Shown here in pieces: positions 1 through 5,726 of a stretch of DNA of 6,300 nucleotides. Position numbers and translations under genes: made by a program. The DNA is taken from NCBI GenBank assembly GCA_947466165.1, contig CANIDW010000096.1, positions 1 to 6,300 on the forward strand, written 5' to 3'. Origin of the DNA: Comamonadaceae bacterium. Lineage in GTDB: Bacteria; Pseudomonadota; Gammaproteobacteria; Burkholderiales; Burkholderiaceae_C. How positions within the stretch are numbered: position 1 is the first letter of the stretch; every line of letters starts with the position of its first letter. Below the pieces are notes generated by a model, which saw nothing but the letters and a program-made list of their open reading frames with translations, had not been told where the DNA came from and ran no database searches.

Positions 1-107
1 AGGGTGTGGGTCAGCACATGGATCTTGGCGTCACGCCATTCGACCATCTGGCCGTCCATCCAGATTTTGCCGTCGCGGTCTTCCATGGTGGGGGCTGCTG
101 TGGACAT
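1..107 (-). CDS. ilvE: Branched-chain amino acid aminotransferase, N-terminal fragment
   Basis: Only the first 35 codons are in the window; the gene continues past the left edge. The product transfers the amino group between glutamate and the 2-keto acids of leucine, isoleucine and valine, a PLP-dependent cytosolic step that ends their synthesis. The visible residues read MSTAAPTMEDRDGKIWMDGQ, then a stretch ending WRDAKIHVLTHT. The D-G-K-I-W-M-D-G and W-R-D-A-K-I-H-V-L-T-H-T motifs are typical of the start of the IlvE fold-type IV family; the catalytic lysine lies beyond the edge. The ATG at 107 is preceded by AAGGA with a 7-nt gap, which supports this start; the inner Met8 is a less likely alternative. 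The 76-bp gap to the next gene upstream suggests its own promoter or read-through from the radA side. Identity is firm for the family, though a D-amino-acid transaminase relative cannot be fully excluded from 35 residues. Confidence 0.88.
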   Translation of the reverse strand, partial: MSTAAPTMEDRDGKIWMDGQMVEWRDAKIHVLTHT

Positions 108-114
108 GGGCTGA

Positions 115-119
115 TCCTT
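115..119 (-). promoter_or_regulatory. Shine-Dalgarno site of ilvE
   Basis: The minus strand reads AAGGA here, 7 nt before the ATG at 107. It is one of only two clear Shine-Dalgarno motifs in the window and fixes the ilvE start. Confidence 0.7.
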
Positions 120-137
120 GTGGTCTCTGTTGAAGTC

Positions 138-167
138 ATGAAACGGCCGGCAGCACTCGGGAGCCAA
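138..167 (-). promoter_or_regulatory. Possible sigma-70 promoter for ilvE
   Basis: On the minus strand a TTGGCT box (162-167) and a TTTCAT box (138-143) are separated by 18 bp, each matching four of six consensus bases. Transcription would start near 131, giving a leader of about 25 nt that contains the AAGGA site. Matches of this quality occur by chance, so this is only a candidate. It would let ilvE be expressed independently of the genes upstream. Confidence 0.28.
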
Positions 168-183
168 CCCTGAAATATTGATT

Positions 184-615
184 TTAAGCGGCTGGGGGCG
201 TCTGGTGTGCGGGGGCTTGAGTTTCTTCTGCGGGCCGTGTGAGTTGGTGCCCGACCAGCTTGCCGCCGGCAAAGGTGCAGTCTACATAGGAGCCGCCGGT
301 GTCGGTCCAGCGAAACACCTCGGGCTGCACGTCTTTGGGGCTGCGCTGCTCGCCGAGCGAGCGCGTCATGGCCACCACATGCATCAAGGTGGCGCGCGGC
401 TTGAGCTTGGCGTTGAGCATGACGGCGCTGCCCACATAGCCTATGGGCCGGTTGGCGGCGCGCTTGAGCACTTGCATCATGCGGTTGAAATGCAGCAGCA
501 GCCACATGACCAGCGCACCACCGACCAAGGCCACGCCGGGCCAGCCGCTGTACACATAAGCCAGTACCACGGTGGCGACGCCGGCCACAGGGACCCAGAT
601 TTTTTGAAAGTTCAT
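184..615 (-). CDS. Small two-helix membrane protein, function unknown
   Basis: This encodes 143 residues that I cannot assign to a characterised family. Residues about 5-22 and 25-43 are two closely spaced hydrophobic segments, suggesting a membrane hairpin with little exposed between them. A basic stretch follows (HFNRMMQVLKRAANRPIGY, 42-60), then a soluble domain of about 70 residues with A-V-M-L-N-A-K-L at 64-71, M-H-V-V-A-M-T-R-S-L-G at 78-88, and F-R-W-T-D-T-G-G-S-Y-V-D-C-T-F at 101-115. The last 15 residues are rich in Pro, Ala, Gln and Thr and look disordered. By the positive-inside rule the soluble part is probably cytoplasmic (inference). The stop lies before ilvE, and the start is 26 nt after the radA stop, so it is probably co-transcribed with radA. 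The ATG at 615 opens the hydrophobic segment directly; no strong Shine-Dalgarno is seen. I see no nucleotide-binding or kinase motif, so any enzyme name given to homologues should be treated with caution. Coding status is supported by its coherent hydrophobic and soluble layout and its fit between neighbours. Confidence 0.82.
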   Translation of the reverse strand: MNFQKIWVPVAGVATVVLAYVYSGWPGVALVGGALVMWLLLHFNRMMQVLKRAANRPIGYVGSAVMLNAKLKPRATLMHVVAMTRSLGEQRSPKDVQPEVFRWTDTGGSYVDCTFAGGKLVGHQLTRPAEETQAPAHQTPPAA

Positions 616-641
616 GGCGCTTATTTTCGCAGTTTGCCGGC

Positions 642-2009
642 TCAGGCCAGGCTGCGCACAACTTCCATGGCCTCTTCGACACGCTCGACGGCATGAATCG
701 TCAAGCCTTCAATCGGTTTTTTAGGCGCGTTGGCTTTGGGCACGACGGCCACACTGAAACCCAGTTTGGCAGCTTCTTTCAGGCGCTCCTGGCCGCGCGG
801 TGCCGGCCGCACCTCGCCGGCCAGTCCGACTTCGCCAAAGGCAAAAAAGCCCTTGGGCAAAGGCCGCCCGCGCAGGCTGCTGGTGATGGCCAGCATGACG
901 GCCAGGTCGGCCGCCGGCTCGCTGATGCGCACGCCGCCCACCGCGTTGACAAACACATCCTGGTCCATGCAGGCGACGCCGGCGTGGCGGTGCAGCACCG
1001 CCAGCAGCATGGCCAGCCGGTCGCGGTCCAGGCCCACCGACAGCCGCCGCGGGCTCGGGCCGCCGCTGTCCACCAGCGCCTGAATCTCGACCAGCAGCGG
1101 GCGCGTGCCCTCTAGCGTGACCATCACGCAGCTGCCGGGTACCGGCTCGCTGTGCTGGCTCAAAAAGATGGCGCTCGGGTTGCTGACGCCCTTGAGCCCT
1201 TTTTCAGTCATTGCAAAGACGCCGATCTCGTTGACCGCGCCGAAGCGGTTTTTGATGGCGCGCACCAGCCGAAAGCTCGAATGCGTGTCGCCTTCAAAAT
1301 ACAGCACGGTGTCGACCATGTGCTCGAGCACGCGCGGGCCGGCCAGCGCGCCTTCCTTGGTGACATGGCCGACCAGCACAATGCACACGCCGCTGGCCTT
1401 GGCTGCGCGCGTCAGGTGTGCGGCGCATTCGCGCACCTGCGCCACCGAGCCGGGCGCGGAGGTCAGTTGGTCGGAATACACGGTCTGGATCGAGTCGATG
1501 ACGGCGATCGTCGGCGCGTGCGCGTGCAAGGTAGCCAGGATTTTTTCAAGCTGGATTTCAGCCAGCACCTGAACCTGCGAGCCGTCCAGCCCCAGCCTTC
1601 GCGCACGCAGCGCCACTTGCGCGCCGCTTTCCTCGCCGGTCACGTACAGCGTCTTCTGGCCGGCGCGCTGCAGCGAGTCCAGCGCCTGCAACAAGAGGGT
1701 TGATTTACCGATGCCGGGGTCGCCTCCAATCAGCACCACACCGCCTTCGACAATGCCGCCGCCGAGCACGCGGTCGAGCTCGTCATGGCCGGTGGGCGTG
1801 TAAGCCATGTCGGTGGCCTCGATGTCGGCCAGCGCCGTGAGCTCTGAGGCCTTGGCCAGCGAGGCAAAACGGTTTTTGACCGGTGAGGCGCTTTCAGCCA
1901 CGCCCTCGATGAGCGTGTTCCAGGCGTTGCAGTGCGGGCATTTGCCCAGCCACTTGGGGCTGGTGCCGCCGCATTCACTGCAGGTGTAAATCGTTTTGTC
2001 TTTGGCCAT
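642..2009 (-). CDS. radA: DNA repair protein RadA (Sms)
   Basis: RadA is a RecA-related ATPase and DnaB-like helicase that processes branched recombination intermediates by promoting branch migration; it acts on DNA in the cytosol. The product has 455 residues, close to the usual RadA length. In order it shows an N-terminal zinc finger with Cys10, Cys13, Cys24 and Cys27 around a T-S-P-K-W-L-G-K-C segment, a Walker A motif GDPGIGKST (96-104), a Walker B-like strand IAVID (168-172), the RadA-specific KNRFG motif (253-257), and a C-terminal Lon-protease-like domain (about 290-455) with GGVRISEPAADLAV (358-371). All hallmark motifs are intact. The frame stays open 35 codons further upstream, but the ATG at 2009 (MAKDKTIYTCSECG) places the zinc finger exactly as in the family, so the longer version is rejected. 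No Shine-Dalgarno precedes the ATG. It is divergent from a transporter gene and leads a probable two-gene unit with the small membrane protein. Confidence 0.97.
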   Translation of the reverse strand: MAKDKTIYTCSECGGTSPKWLGKCPHCNAWNTLIEGVAESASPVKNRFASLAKASELTALADIEATDMAYTPTGHDELDRVLGGGIVEGGVVLIGGDPGIGKSTLLLQALDSLQRAGQKTLYVTGEESGAQVALRARRLGLDGSQVQVLAEIQLEKILATLHAHAPTIAVIDSIQTVYSDQLTSAPGSVAQVRECAAHLTRAAKASGVCIVLVGHVTKEGALAGPRVLEHMVDTVLYFEGDTHSSFRLVRAIKNRFGAVNEIGVFAMTEKGLKGVSNPSAIFLSQHSEPVPGSCVMVTLEGTRPLLVEIQALVDSGGPSPRRLSVGLDRDRLAMLLAVLHRHAGVACMDQDVFVNAVGGVRISEPAADLAVMLAITSSLRGRPLPKGFFAFGEVGLAGEVRPAPRGQERLKEAAKLGFSVAVVPKANAPKKPIEGLTIHAVERVEEAMEVVRSLA

Positions 2010-2101
2010 GCACTGAATATAACGGCCACAGGTCATGCCGGCTTGCAGGGTGCAGTCAATAATGGCCTGGCTTGCAACCCGCAGTCTGAAACACACGCAC
2101 C
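2010..2101. promoter_or_regulatory. Divergent promoter region, radA / DMT transporter
   Basis: This 92-bp spacer must hold or overlap the promoters of both flanking genes. On the minus strand a TATATT box lies at 2016-2021, only 6 nt from the radA ATG, but no good -35 box sits 16-18 bp behind it. On the plus strand I see no convincing promoter pair. Neither flanking start has a Shine-Dalgarno motif. The spacer also carries an imperfect direct repeat (2040-2057 and 2069-2086). Confidence 0.4.
2040..2086 (+). repeat. Imperfect 18-bp direct repeat in divergent spacer
   Basis: The pattern GGCTTGCANNNNGCAGTC occurs at 2040-2057 and again at 2069-2086, 29 bp apart; 14 of 18 positions are identical. 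Paired sites between divergent genes can bind a regulator, but two short copies may also be chance. No known regulator motif is recognised. Confidence 0.4.
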
Positions 2102-3004
2102 ATGAACAACCCACGCGCCCTGAGCGGCGTCGCTTTTGCCACCTTGCTACTGATCGCGCTGATGATGGGCGCCAACCACGTGGCCGCCCGCCTGGCCTTC
2201 AACAACGGGGTGGACGTGGCCACGGCGGTGGTTTTCCGCAGTGGCGTGACGGTGCTGGTGCTGGTCGTCATCCTGTGGGTGCAGCGCGTTGCGCAGCATT
2301 TCACGCCGCGCCACAAGCGCATGCTGCCGCTCATCGGCCTCTTGGTCGGCGTGCAAAGCCTGTGCCTTTATTCGTCGGTGGCGCGTCTGCCCGTGGCGCT
2401 GGCGCTGCTGGCTTTCAACACCTACCCGATCTGGACGGCGCTGTGGGCCCGCGTGATTTACCGGCAGGCACCGGAGCGCGCCCTCTTGCTGGCGATGCCG
2501 GTGATTTTGCTGGGCCTGGCAGTGGCGCTGGACGTGCTGGGCGCCGCCTCCGGGCTGGGTGCTTCTCTTCAATGGTCACGCATTGGCGCGGGTGTGGGCT
2601 TTGCGCTGGCAGCGGCCTGCACCTTCGGCCTGGCACTGGTGATCACGCAACACGAAGCTGCGGACATTGACGGCCGCGTGCGCACCGCCACCACCTTGTC
2701 GATGGCCGGTCTGATGGCACTGTGCCTGGTGGGCGTGCAAGGCGGCTTTCATTTCCCGCAAGCGGCTATCGGCTGGTGGGGTCTGGCTGCCTTGAGCCTG
2801 CTTTACGGCACGGCTTTTACCGTCATGTTCACGCTGCTGCCCAAACTTGGCGTGGTCGGCAATTCCGCCATCATGAACGTGGAGCCGGTGTTTGCGCTGG
2901 CGCTGGCCTGGCTGCTGCTGGGCCAGTCGATTGCGCCCGTGCAAGTGGCAGGCGCACTGCTGGTGGTGGGTGCCGTCATGGCACTGGGGCTGCGTAAGCG
3001 CTGA
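2102..3004 (+). CDS. EamA/DMT-family inner-membrane transporter
   Basis: This encodes a 300-residue integral membrane protein of the drug/metabolite transporter superfamily. It has two EamA repeats, roughly residues 8-145 and 160-297, giving about ten predicted membrane helices, the usual architecture and length. Supporting features are the opening helix with MMGANHVAARLAF (21-33), the arginine in FRSG at the start of the second helix (45-48), and the end of the second repeat, EPVFALALAWLLLGQ (261-275), followed by a last helix and a short basic tail LRKR. These are family signs; the substrate (amino acid, metabolite or drug efflux) cannot be told from sequence. The ATG at 2102 begins just before the first helix; no Shine-Dalgarno is evident. 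It lies opposite in direction to both radA and alr, which flank it, and ends beside a composite repeat. A second DMT gene in the window (from 5726) is only distantly similar, so this does not look like a recent local duplication. Confidence 0.92.
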   Translation: MNNPRALSGVAFATLLLIALMMGANHVAARLAFNNGVDVATAVVFRSGVTVLVLVVILWVQRVAQHFTPRHKRMLPLIGLLVGVQSLCLYSSVARLPVALALLAFNTYPIWTALWARVIYRQAPERALLLAMPVILLGLAVALDVLGAASGLGASLQWSRIGAGVGFALAAACTFGLALVITQHEAADIDGRVRTATTLSMAGLMALCLVGVQGGFHFPQAAIGWWGLAALSLLYGTAFTVMFTLLPKLGVVGNSAIMNVEPVFALALAWLLLGQSIAPVQVAGALLVVGAVMALGLRKR

Positions 3005-3011
3005 GTGCGGG

Positions 3012-3066
3012 GATGGATTCCTGCCCCCGATCAGGTCGAGGGCAGGCTCTGCGCAGGAATGACGGG
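3012..3066 (+). repeat. Hairpin-forming dispersed-type repeat, copy A
   Basis: It begins 7 bp after the transporter stop. It contains two alternative hairpins. The outer one pairs ATTCCTGC (3017-3024) with GCAGGAAT (3053-3060), a perfect 8-bp match. The inner one pairs CCTGCCC (3020-3026) with GGGCAGG (3040-3046), then CGA with TCG after one mismatch, around a 5-nt loop. It ends in GGAATGACGGG. The combination of GGATTCCTGC, GCAGGAATGACGGG and a small hairpin matches a type of short intergenic repeat common in proteobacterial genomes (general knowledge, not searched). With no T-tract it is not a classical terminator, but it could stop or protect the transporter transcript. Confidence 0.7.
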
Positions 3067-3067
3067 C

Positions 3068-3121
3068 AATTGCAGGAACCGCGCTAATTGCAGGAACCCC
3101 GCTAATTGCAGGATCGAAGCC
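3068..3121 (+). repeat. Three tandem 18-bp units
   Basis: Three head-to-tail units of exactly 18 bp occupy 3068-3085, 3086-3103 and 3104-3121. Units one and two (AATTGCAGGAACCGCGCT and the same with one G-to-C change) differ at one position. Unit three keeps the first ten bases and then diverges. A fourth AATT follows at 3122, where copy B begins. The array forms the centre between two inverted hairpin elements. As 18 is a multiple of three, the frame reading through it gives a six-residue repeat, but nothing suggests it is translated. Confidence 0.85.
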
Positions 3122-3155
3122 AATTCCCGTCATCCTCGCGAATGCGGGGATCCAG
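3121..3155 (-). repeat. Hairpin-forming dispersed-type repeat, copy B (inverted)
   Basis: Read on the minus strand this gives GGATCCCCGCATTCGCGAGG followed by ATGACGGGAATTG, the same kind of element as copy A in the opposite direction. CCCGTCAT (3126-3133) is the exact complement of ATGACGGG (3059-3066) in copy A, and the adjoining CAATT extends the arm. Inside it, ATCCTCGC (3132-3139) pairs with GCGGGGAT (3144-3151) around a GAAT loop, with one G-U pair. It sits just beyond the alr stop and, with copy A, could separate the two convergent transcripts. Confidence 0.7.
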
Positions 3156-3174
3156 CTTCGGGATACGGGACTGT

Positions 3175-4269
3175 TCAGGCCGCCGCAATAGGCACGCGGG
3201 CGGCCACGGCGCACATCAGCTCGTAGCTCACGGTGCCTGCGGCTGCGGCCACTTCGTCGATGGGCATGACGGCGCCGCTGGCGGACGTGCCCCACAGTGT
3301 GACTTCGCTGCTGATGCCGGCACCTGGCACGGGACTCAAGTCGACGGTGAGCATGTCCATGCTGACGCGGCCCAACAGCCGGGTGCGCACGCCGTCCACC
3401 AGCACAGGCGCACCGGTGCCGCTGTGGCGCGGGTAGCCGTCGGCATAACCGCAGGCCACCACGCCGATGCGCATGGTGCGGTCTGCCGTGAATGTGGCGC
3501 CATAGCCCACCGATTCACCGGTTTCGATCTGCTGCACAGCGATCAGCTTGGCACTGAGCGTCATGGCCGGCTGCAGGCCCCAGTGGCCGGCGCTGTGCTG
3601 CGGAAAATCTGCAGCGCTGCCGTAGACCGCTATGCCAGGCCGCACCCAGTCCGAGCGTTCGGCCAACGCTTCACCGTGGCGCAGCAGGGCCGCGCTGTTG
3701 CTCAAAGTGCGTTCGCCGGGCAGGTCGTGTGTGACCGCCTCAAAGGCCTGAAACTGCGCGGCAACGCCGGCCGGCCCGTCGGCGTCGCTGAAGTGCGTCA
3801 TGAGCGAAATCTCGTCCACCTGGGGCAGCGCGGTCAGCCGCGTCCAGGCGGCGCGAAAGCGGTCGGGCTTGAAGCCCAGCCGGTTCATGCCGCTGTTCAT
3901 TTTGAGGAACACGCGCTGCGGCAACTGCGTTTTGTGGGCAGCCAGCATGTCGATCTGTTCATTGCAATGAATGACGTGCCACAGACCCAGGCGCGAACAC
4001 AGCTCCAGATCACGCGCTTCAAAAACACCTTCCAGCAACAAGATCGGCCCGCGCCAGTCCAATGCGCGCAGGCGCTGCGCCTCGTTGAGATCGAGCAGTG
4101 CAAAGCCATCGGCCGCCCGCAAACCCTCGAACACCCGTTCAATGCCGTGGCCATAAGCGTTGGCTTTGACGACAGCCCATATACGCGCATCGCCGGCGGC
4201 CTCTTGCAATGCTTGCAAGTTGTGGCGCAGCGCCTCGGTATGAACGGTTGCCAGAATCGGACGGGGCAT
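3175..4269 (-). CDS. alr: Alanine racemase
   Basis: Alr is a PLP enzyme of the cytosol that interconverts L- and D-alanine, supplying D-alanine for peptidoglycan. The 364-residue product has the normal length and both domains: an N-terminal TIM barrel (about 1-230) and a C-terminal beta domain. The PLP lysine is Lys35 in [11 protein letters not shown] (32-42). The substrate-contacting arginine is in [11 protein letters not shown] (Arg130). RPGIAVYG (210-217) carries the conserved arginine near the cofactor ring nitrogen. The opposite catalytic base is Tyr256 in VGYGATF, and VSYELMC (347-353) holds the second conserved active-site tyrosine (Tyr349). By comparison with the family, nothing essential is missing. 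The frame is open to a GTG at 4344, but the extra 25 residues do not resemble family sequence; MPRPILATV at 4269 is the typical beginning. A single gene here cannot show whether it is the biosynthetic or a catabolic isozyme, but the absence of a dadA neighbour favours the biosynthetic role. It is divergent from lplT and convergent with the transporter. Confidence 0.96.
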   Translation of the reverse strand: MPRPILATVHTEALRHNLQALQEAAGDARIWAVVKANAYGHGIERVFEGLRAADGFALLDLNEAQRLRALDWRGPILLLEGVFEARDLELCSRLGLWHVIHCNEQIDMLAAHKTQLPQRVFLKMNSGMNRLGFKPDRFRAAWTRLTALPQVDEISLMTHFSDADGPAGVAAQFQAFEAVTHDLPGERTLSNSAALLRHGEALAERSDWVRPGIAVYGSAADFPQHSAGHWGLQPAMTLSAKLIAVQQIETGESVGYGATFTADRTMRIGVVACGYADGYPRHSGTGAPVLVDGVRTRLLGRVSMDMLTVDLSPVPGAGISSEVTLWGTSASGAVMPIDEVAAAAGTVSYELMCAVAARVPIAAA

Positions 4270-4445
4270 GTGAAAAAACTCAAGTGTTAGCACCAAGACC
4301 AGGTCGGGGCGACCGTCAAGGTTGAATGACAGCCATTTTGGCACCGGGGCGCATGCTATAAACCCTGACAGCTACGGAGAACTGCTATTTTTTTTTCAGC
4401 CGCCCCTTTACCTGACCTTGCCCCGACCGTGATGGCGCATCTTTT
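4270..4445. promoter_or_regulatory. Divergent promoter region, alr / lplT
   Basis: This 176-bp spacer holds the start signals of both genes. Near the middle, GCTATAAA (4354-4361) offers a -10-like TATAAA on the plus strand and TATAGC on the minus strand, without a good -35 partner for either. A run of nine T (4388-4396) lies on the lplT side. A 9-bp inverted repeat links 4302-4310 and 4420-4428. The small palindrome GGTCG-GGG-CGACC (4302-4314) would form a hairpin in the alr leader. Neither gene has a strong Shine-Dalgarno. I recognise no riboswitch or known operator. Confidence 0.4.
4302..4428. repeat. Inverted repeat bracketing the alr/lplT spacer
   Basis: GGTCGGGGC at 4302-4310 is matched by its exact complement GCCCCGACC at 4420-4428, 109 bp apart. 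Next to each arm, AAGGT (4318-4322) and ACCTT (4415-4419) are again complementary, though with a 7-bp offset on one side only. The arms lie 33 bp from the alr start and 17 bp from the lplT start. They could be two operator half-sites or chance in GC-rich DNA. Confidence 0.4.
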
Positions 4446-5726
4446 ATGAAGCGCGGTTTTTACACCATCATGGCGGCGCAGTTTTTCAGCTCGCTGGCTG
4501 ACAACGCCCTGTTTGTGGTGGCTGTTGAGTTGCTACGGCAAAGCGGTGCGCCCAGCTGGCAGCCCGCTGCACTGGTGCCGATGTTTGCGCTGTTTTATGT
4601 GGTGCTGGCGCCTTTTGTGGGCGCATTGGCCGACGCCAGGCCCAAGGGCAATGTCATGTTCATCAGCAACGCCATCAAGGTAGTGGGTTGCCTGATGATG
4701 CTGTTTGGCTCTCACCCGCTTTTGTCTTATGCGATTGTTGGCCTGGGCGCGGCGGCTTACTCGCCGGCCAAGTACGGCATCCTGACCGAGCTTTTGCCGT
4801 CCTCTCAACTGGTCAAGGCCAATGGCTGGATCGAGGGGCTGACCATCGCCTCCATCATTCTGGGCGTGCTGCTCGGCGGCCAGTTGGTGGGCGCTAGCAT
4901 TTCATCTAACCTGCTGTCGCTGGACTTTCCGCTGCTGGAAACCGGCATTGACACGCCGGCCGAATCGGCCATCAGCTGCCTGATTTTTGTTTACATTCTG
5001 GCGGCCTGGTTCAACACCCGCATTCCACTCACCGGCGTGGCCATGCGCCCGATGCCCGGCAACAAGCTGGCGCTTCTGCCGGATTTCTGGCGCTGCAACA
5101 TCGCCCTGTGGCAAGACAAGCTCGGCCAGATATCACTGTCCACCACCACGCTGTTCTGGGGAGTGTCGGGCAACCTGCGCTACATCGTGCTGGCCTGGAG
5201 CGCAGCCGCCCTGGGTTACAGCACAACGCAAGCCTCTTCCTTGGTGGGCGTGGTGGCCATTGGCACGGCCGTTGGTGCGGTTCTGGCTTCTATGCGCATG
5301 CGCCTGGACCAGGCAACCAGCTTGATGCCTTTGGGCATTGGCATGGGCTTGCTGGTGATTTTGATGAACTTCATCGACAACGTCTGGGTGGCTGCGCCTT
5401 TCCTGATTTTGCTGGGCGGCCTGGGTGGCTTTTTGGTAGTGCCCATGAATGCGCTGCTGCAACACCGCGGTCACAACCTCATGGGCGCGGGGCGCTCCAT
5501 TGCGGTACAGAACTTCAATGAGCAAACCTGCATCCTGGTGCTGGGCGGCTGCTACAGCCTGTCCACCGCTCTGGGGGTCTCGGCTTTTGGCGCCATCACG
5601 GCCTTTGGTGTGGTGGTGGCCGGGTTCATGTGGATCATCCAACGCTGGCATGCGCACAACTGCATTCACCACAAAGACAAGCTCGAAGAGCTGCTGAAAA
5701 TCGCCCGCAGCGACCAGGGCCACTGA
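4446..5726 (+). CDS. lplT: Lysophospholipid transporter LplT
   Basis: LplT is a major-facilitator protein of the inner membrane that flips lysophospholipids (such as 2-acyl-glycerophosphoethanolamine) to the cytoplasmic leaflet for re-acylation. The 426-residue product shows about twelve hydrophobic segments and the family signatures: AQFFSSLADNALF (11-23), FVGALADARPKG (57-68, the loop between helices 2 and 3), GAAAYSPAKYGILTEL (101-116), LVKANGWIEG (122-131), GGFLVVPMNALLQHRG (327-342) and GAGRSIAVQN (347-356). From memory it is about 30 residues longer than the E. coli protein, with an extra loop around 151-175 and a charged tail (402-426). In E. coli lplT lies beside the acyltransferase gene aas; no such gene is seen here, so the partner enzyme must be encoded elsewhere. 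The ATG at 4446 opens the first helix and lacks a clear Shine-Dalgarno. The stop overlaps the start of the next transporter gene. Confidence 0.95.
   Translation: MKRGFYTIMAAQFFSSLADNALFVVAVELLRQSGAPSWQPAALVPMFALFYVVLAPFVGALADARPKGNVMFISNAIKVVGCLMMLFGSHPLLSYAIVGLGAAAYSPAKYGILTELLPSSQLVKANGWIEGLTIASIILGVLLGGQLVGASISSNLLSLDFPLLETGIDTPAESAISCLIFVYILAAWFNTRIPLTGVAMRPMPGNKLALLPDFWRCNIALWQDKLGQISLSTTTLFWGVSGNLRYIVLAWSAAALGYSTTQASSLVGVVAIGTAVGAVLASMRMRLDQATSLMPLGIGMGLLVILMNFIDNVWVAAPFLILLGGLGGFLVVPMNALLQHRGHNLMGAGRSIAVQNFNEQTCILVLGGCYSLSTALGVSAFGAITAFGVVVAGFMWIIQRWHAHNCIHHKDKLEELLKIARSDQGH
5716..5719 (+). promoter_or_regulatory. Shine-Dalgarno site of the downstream DMT gene
   Basis: AGGG lies 6 nt before the ATG at 5726, inside the last codons of lplT. 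Together with the TGATG overlap it supports both this start and translational coupling to lplT. Confidence 0.5.

Noticed and set aside
11..694. Long minus- and plus-strand open frames over the small membrane protein and ilvE
   Set aside because: They cross the ilvE start and overlap better-supported frames, and their Arg/Ala/His-rich composition is that of shadow frames.
2010..2114. A 35-codon N-terminal extension of radA up to 2114
   Set aside because: The extra residues precede the conserved MAKDKTIYTC start, run over the start of the divergent transporter gene, and are not family-like.
3017..3060. A classical intrinsic terminator after the transporter gene
   Set aside because: The hairpins are good, but no T-rich tract follows either, so only a weaker role as transcript end or stabiliser is suggested.
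3068..3121. The 18-bp tandem units as a CRISPR array
   Set aside because: The units are directly adjacent without spacers and too short for CRISPR repeats, and no cas gene is present.
3005..3226. A 73-codon plus-strand frame with a repeated N-C-R-N-x-A peptide
   Set aside because: The peptide repeat is only the 18-bp tandem DNA repeat read in frame. It has no ribosome site and runs into antisense alr sequence.
3106..4290. A 394-codon plus-strand open frame running through the alr region
   Set aside because: It is fully antisense to alr, whose active-site motifs are all intact. The translation is rich in Arg, Gln, His and Gly without domain structure, as expected of a shadow frame in GC-rich DNA.
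4316..4336. A six-codon mini-ORF (MAVIQP) in the alr leader
   Set aside because: It has no ribosome site, no link to alr stop-start coupling, and no run of codons that would suggest attenuation by a particular amino acid.
4270..4344. A GTG-initiated 25-residue extension of alr
   Set aside because: The usual Alr beginning is at 4269, and the extension has no family resemblance or ribosome site.
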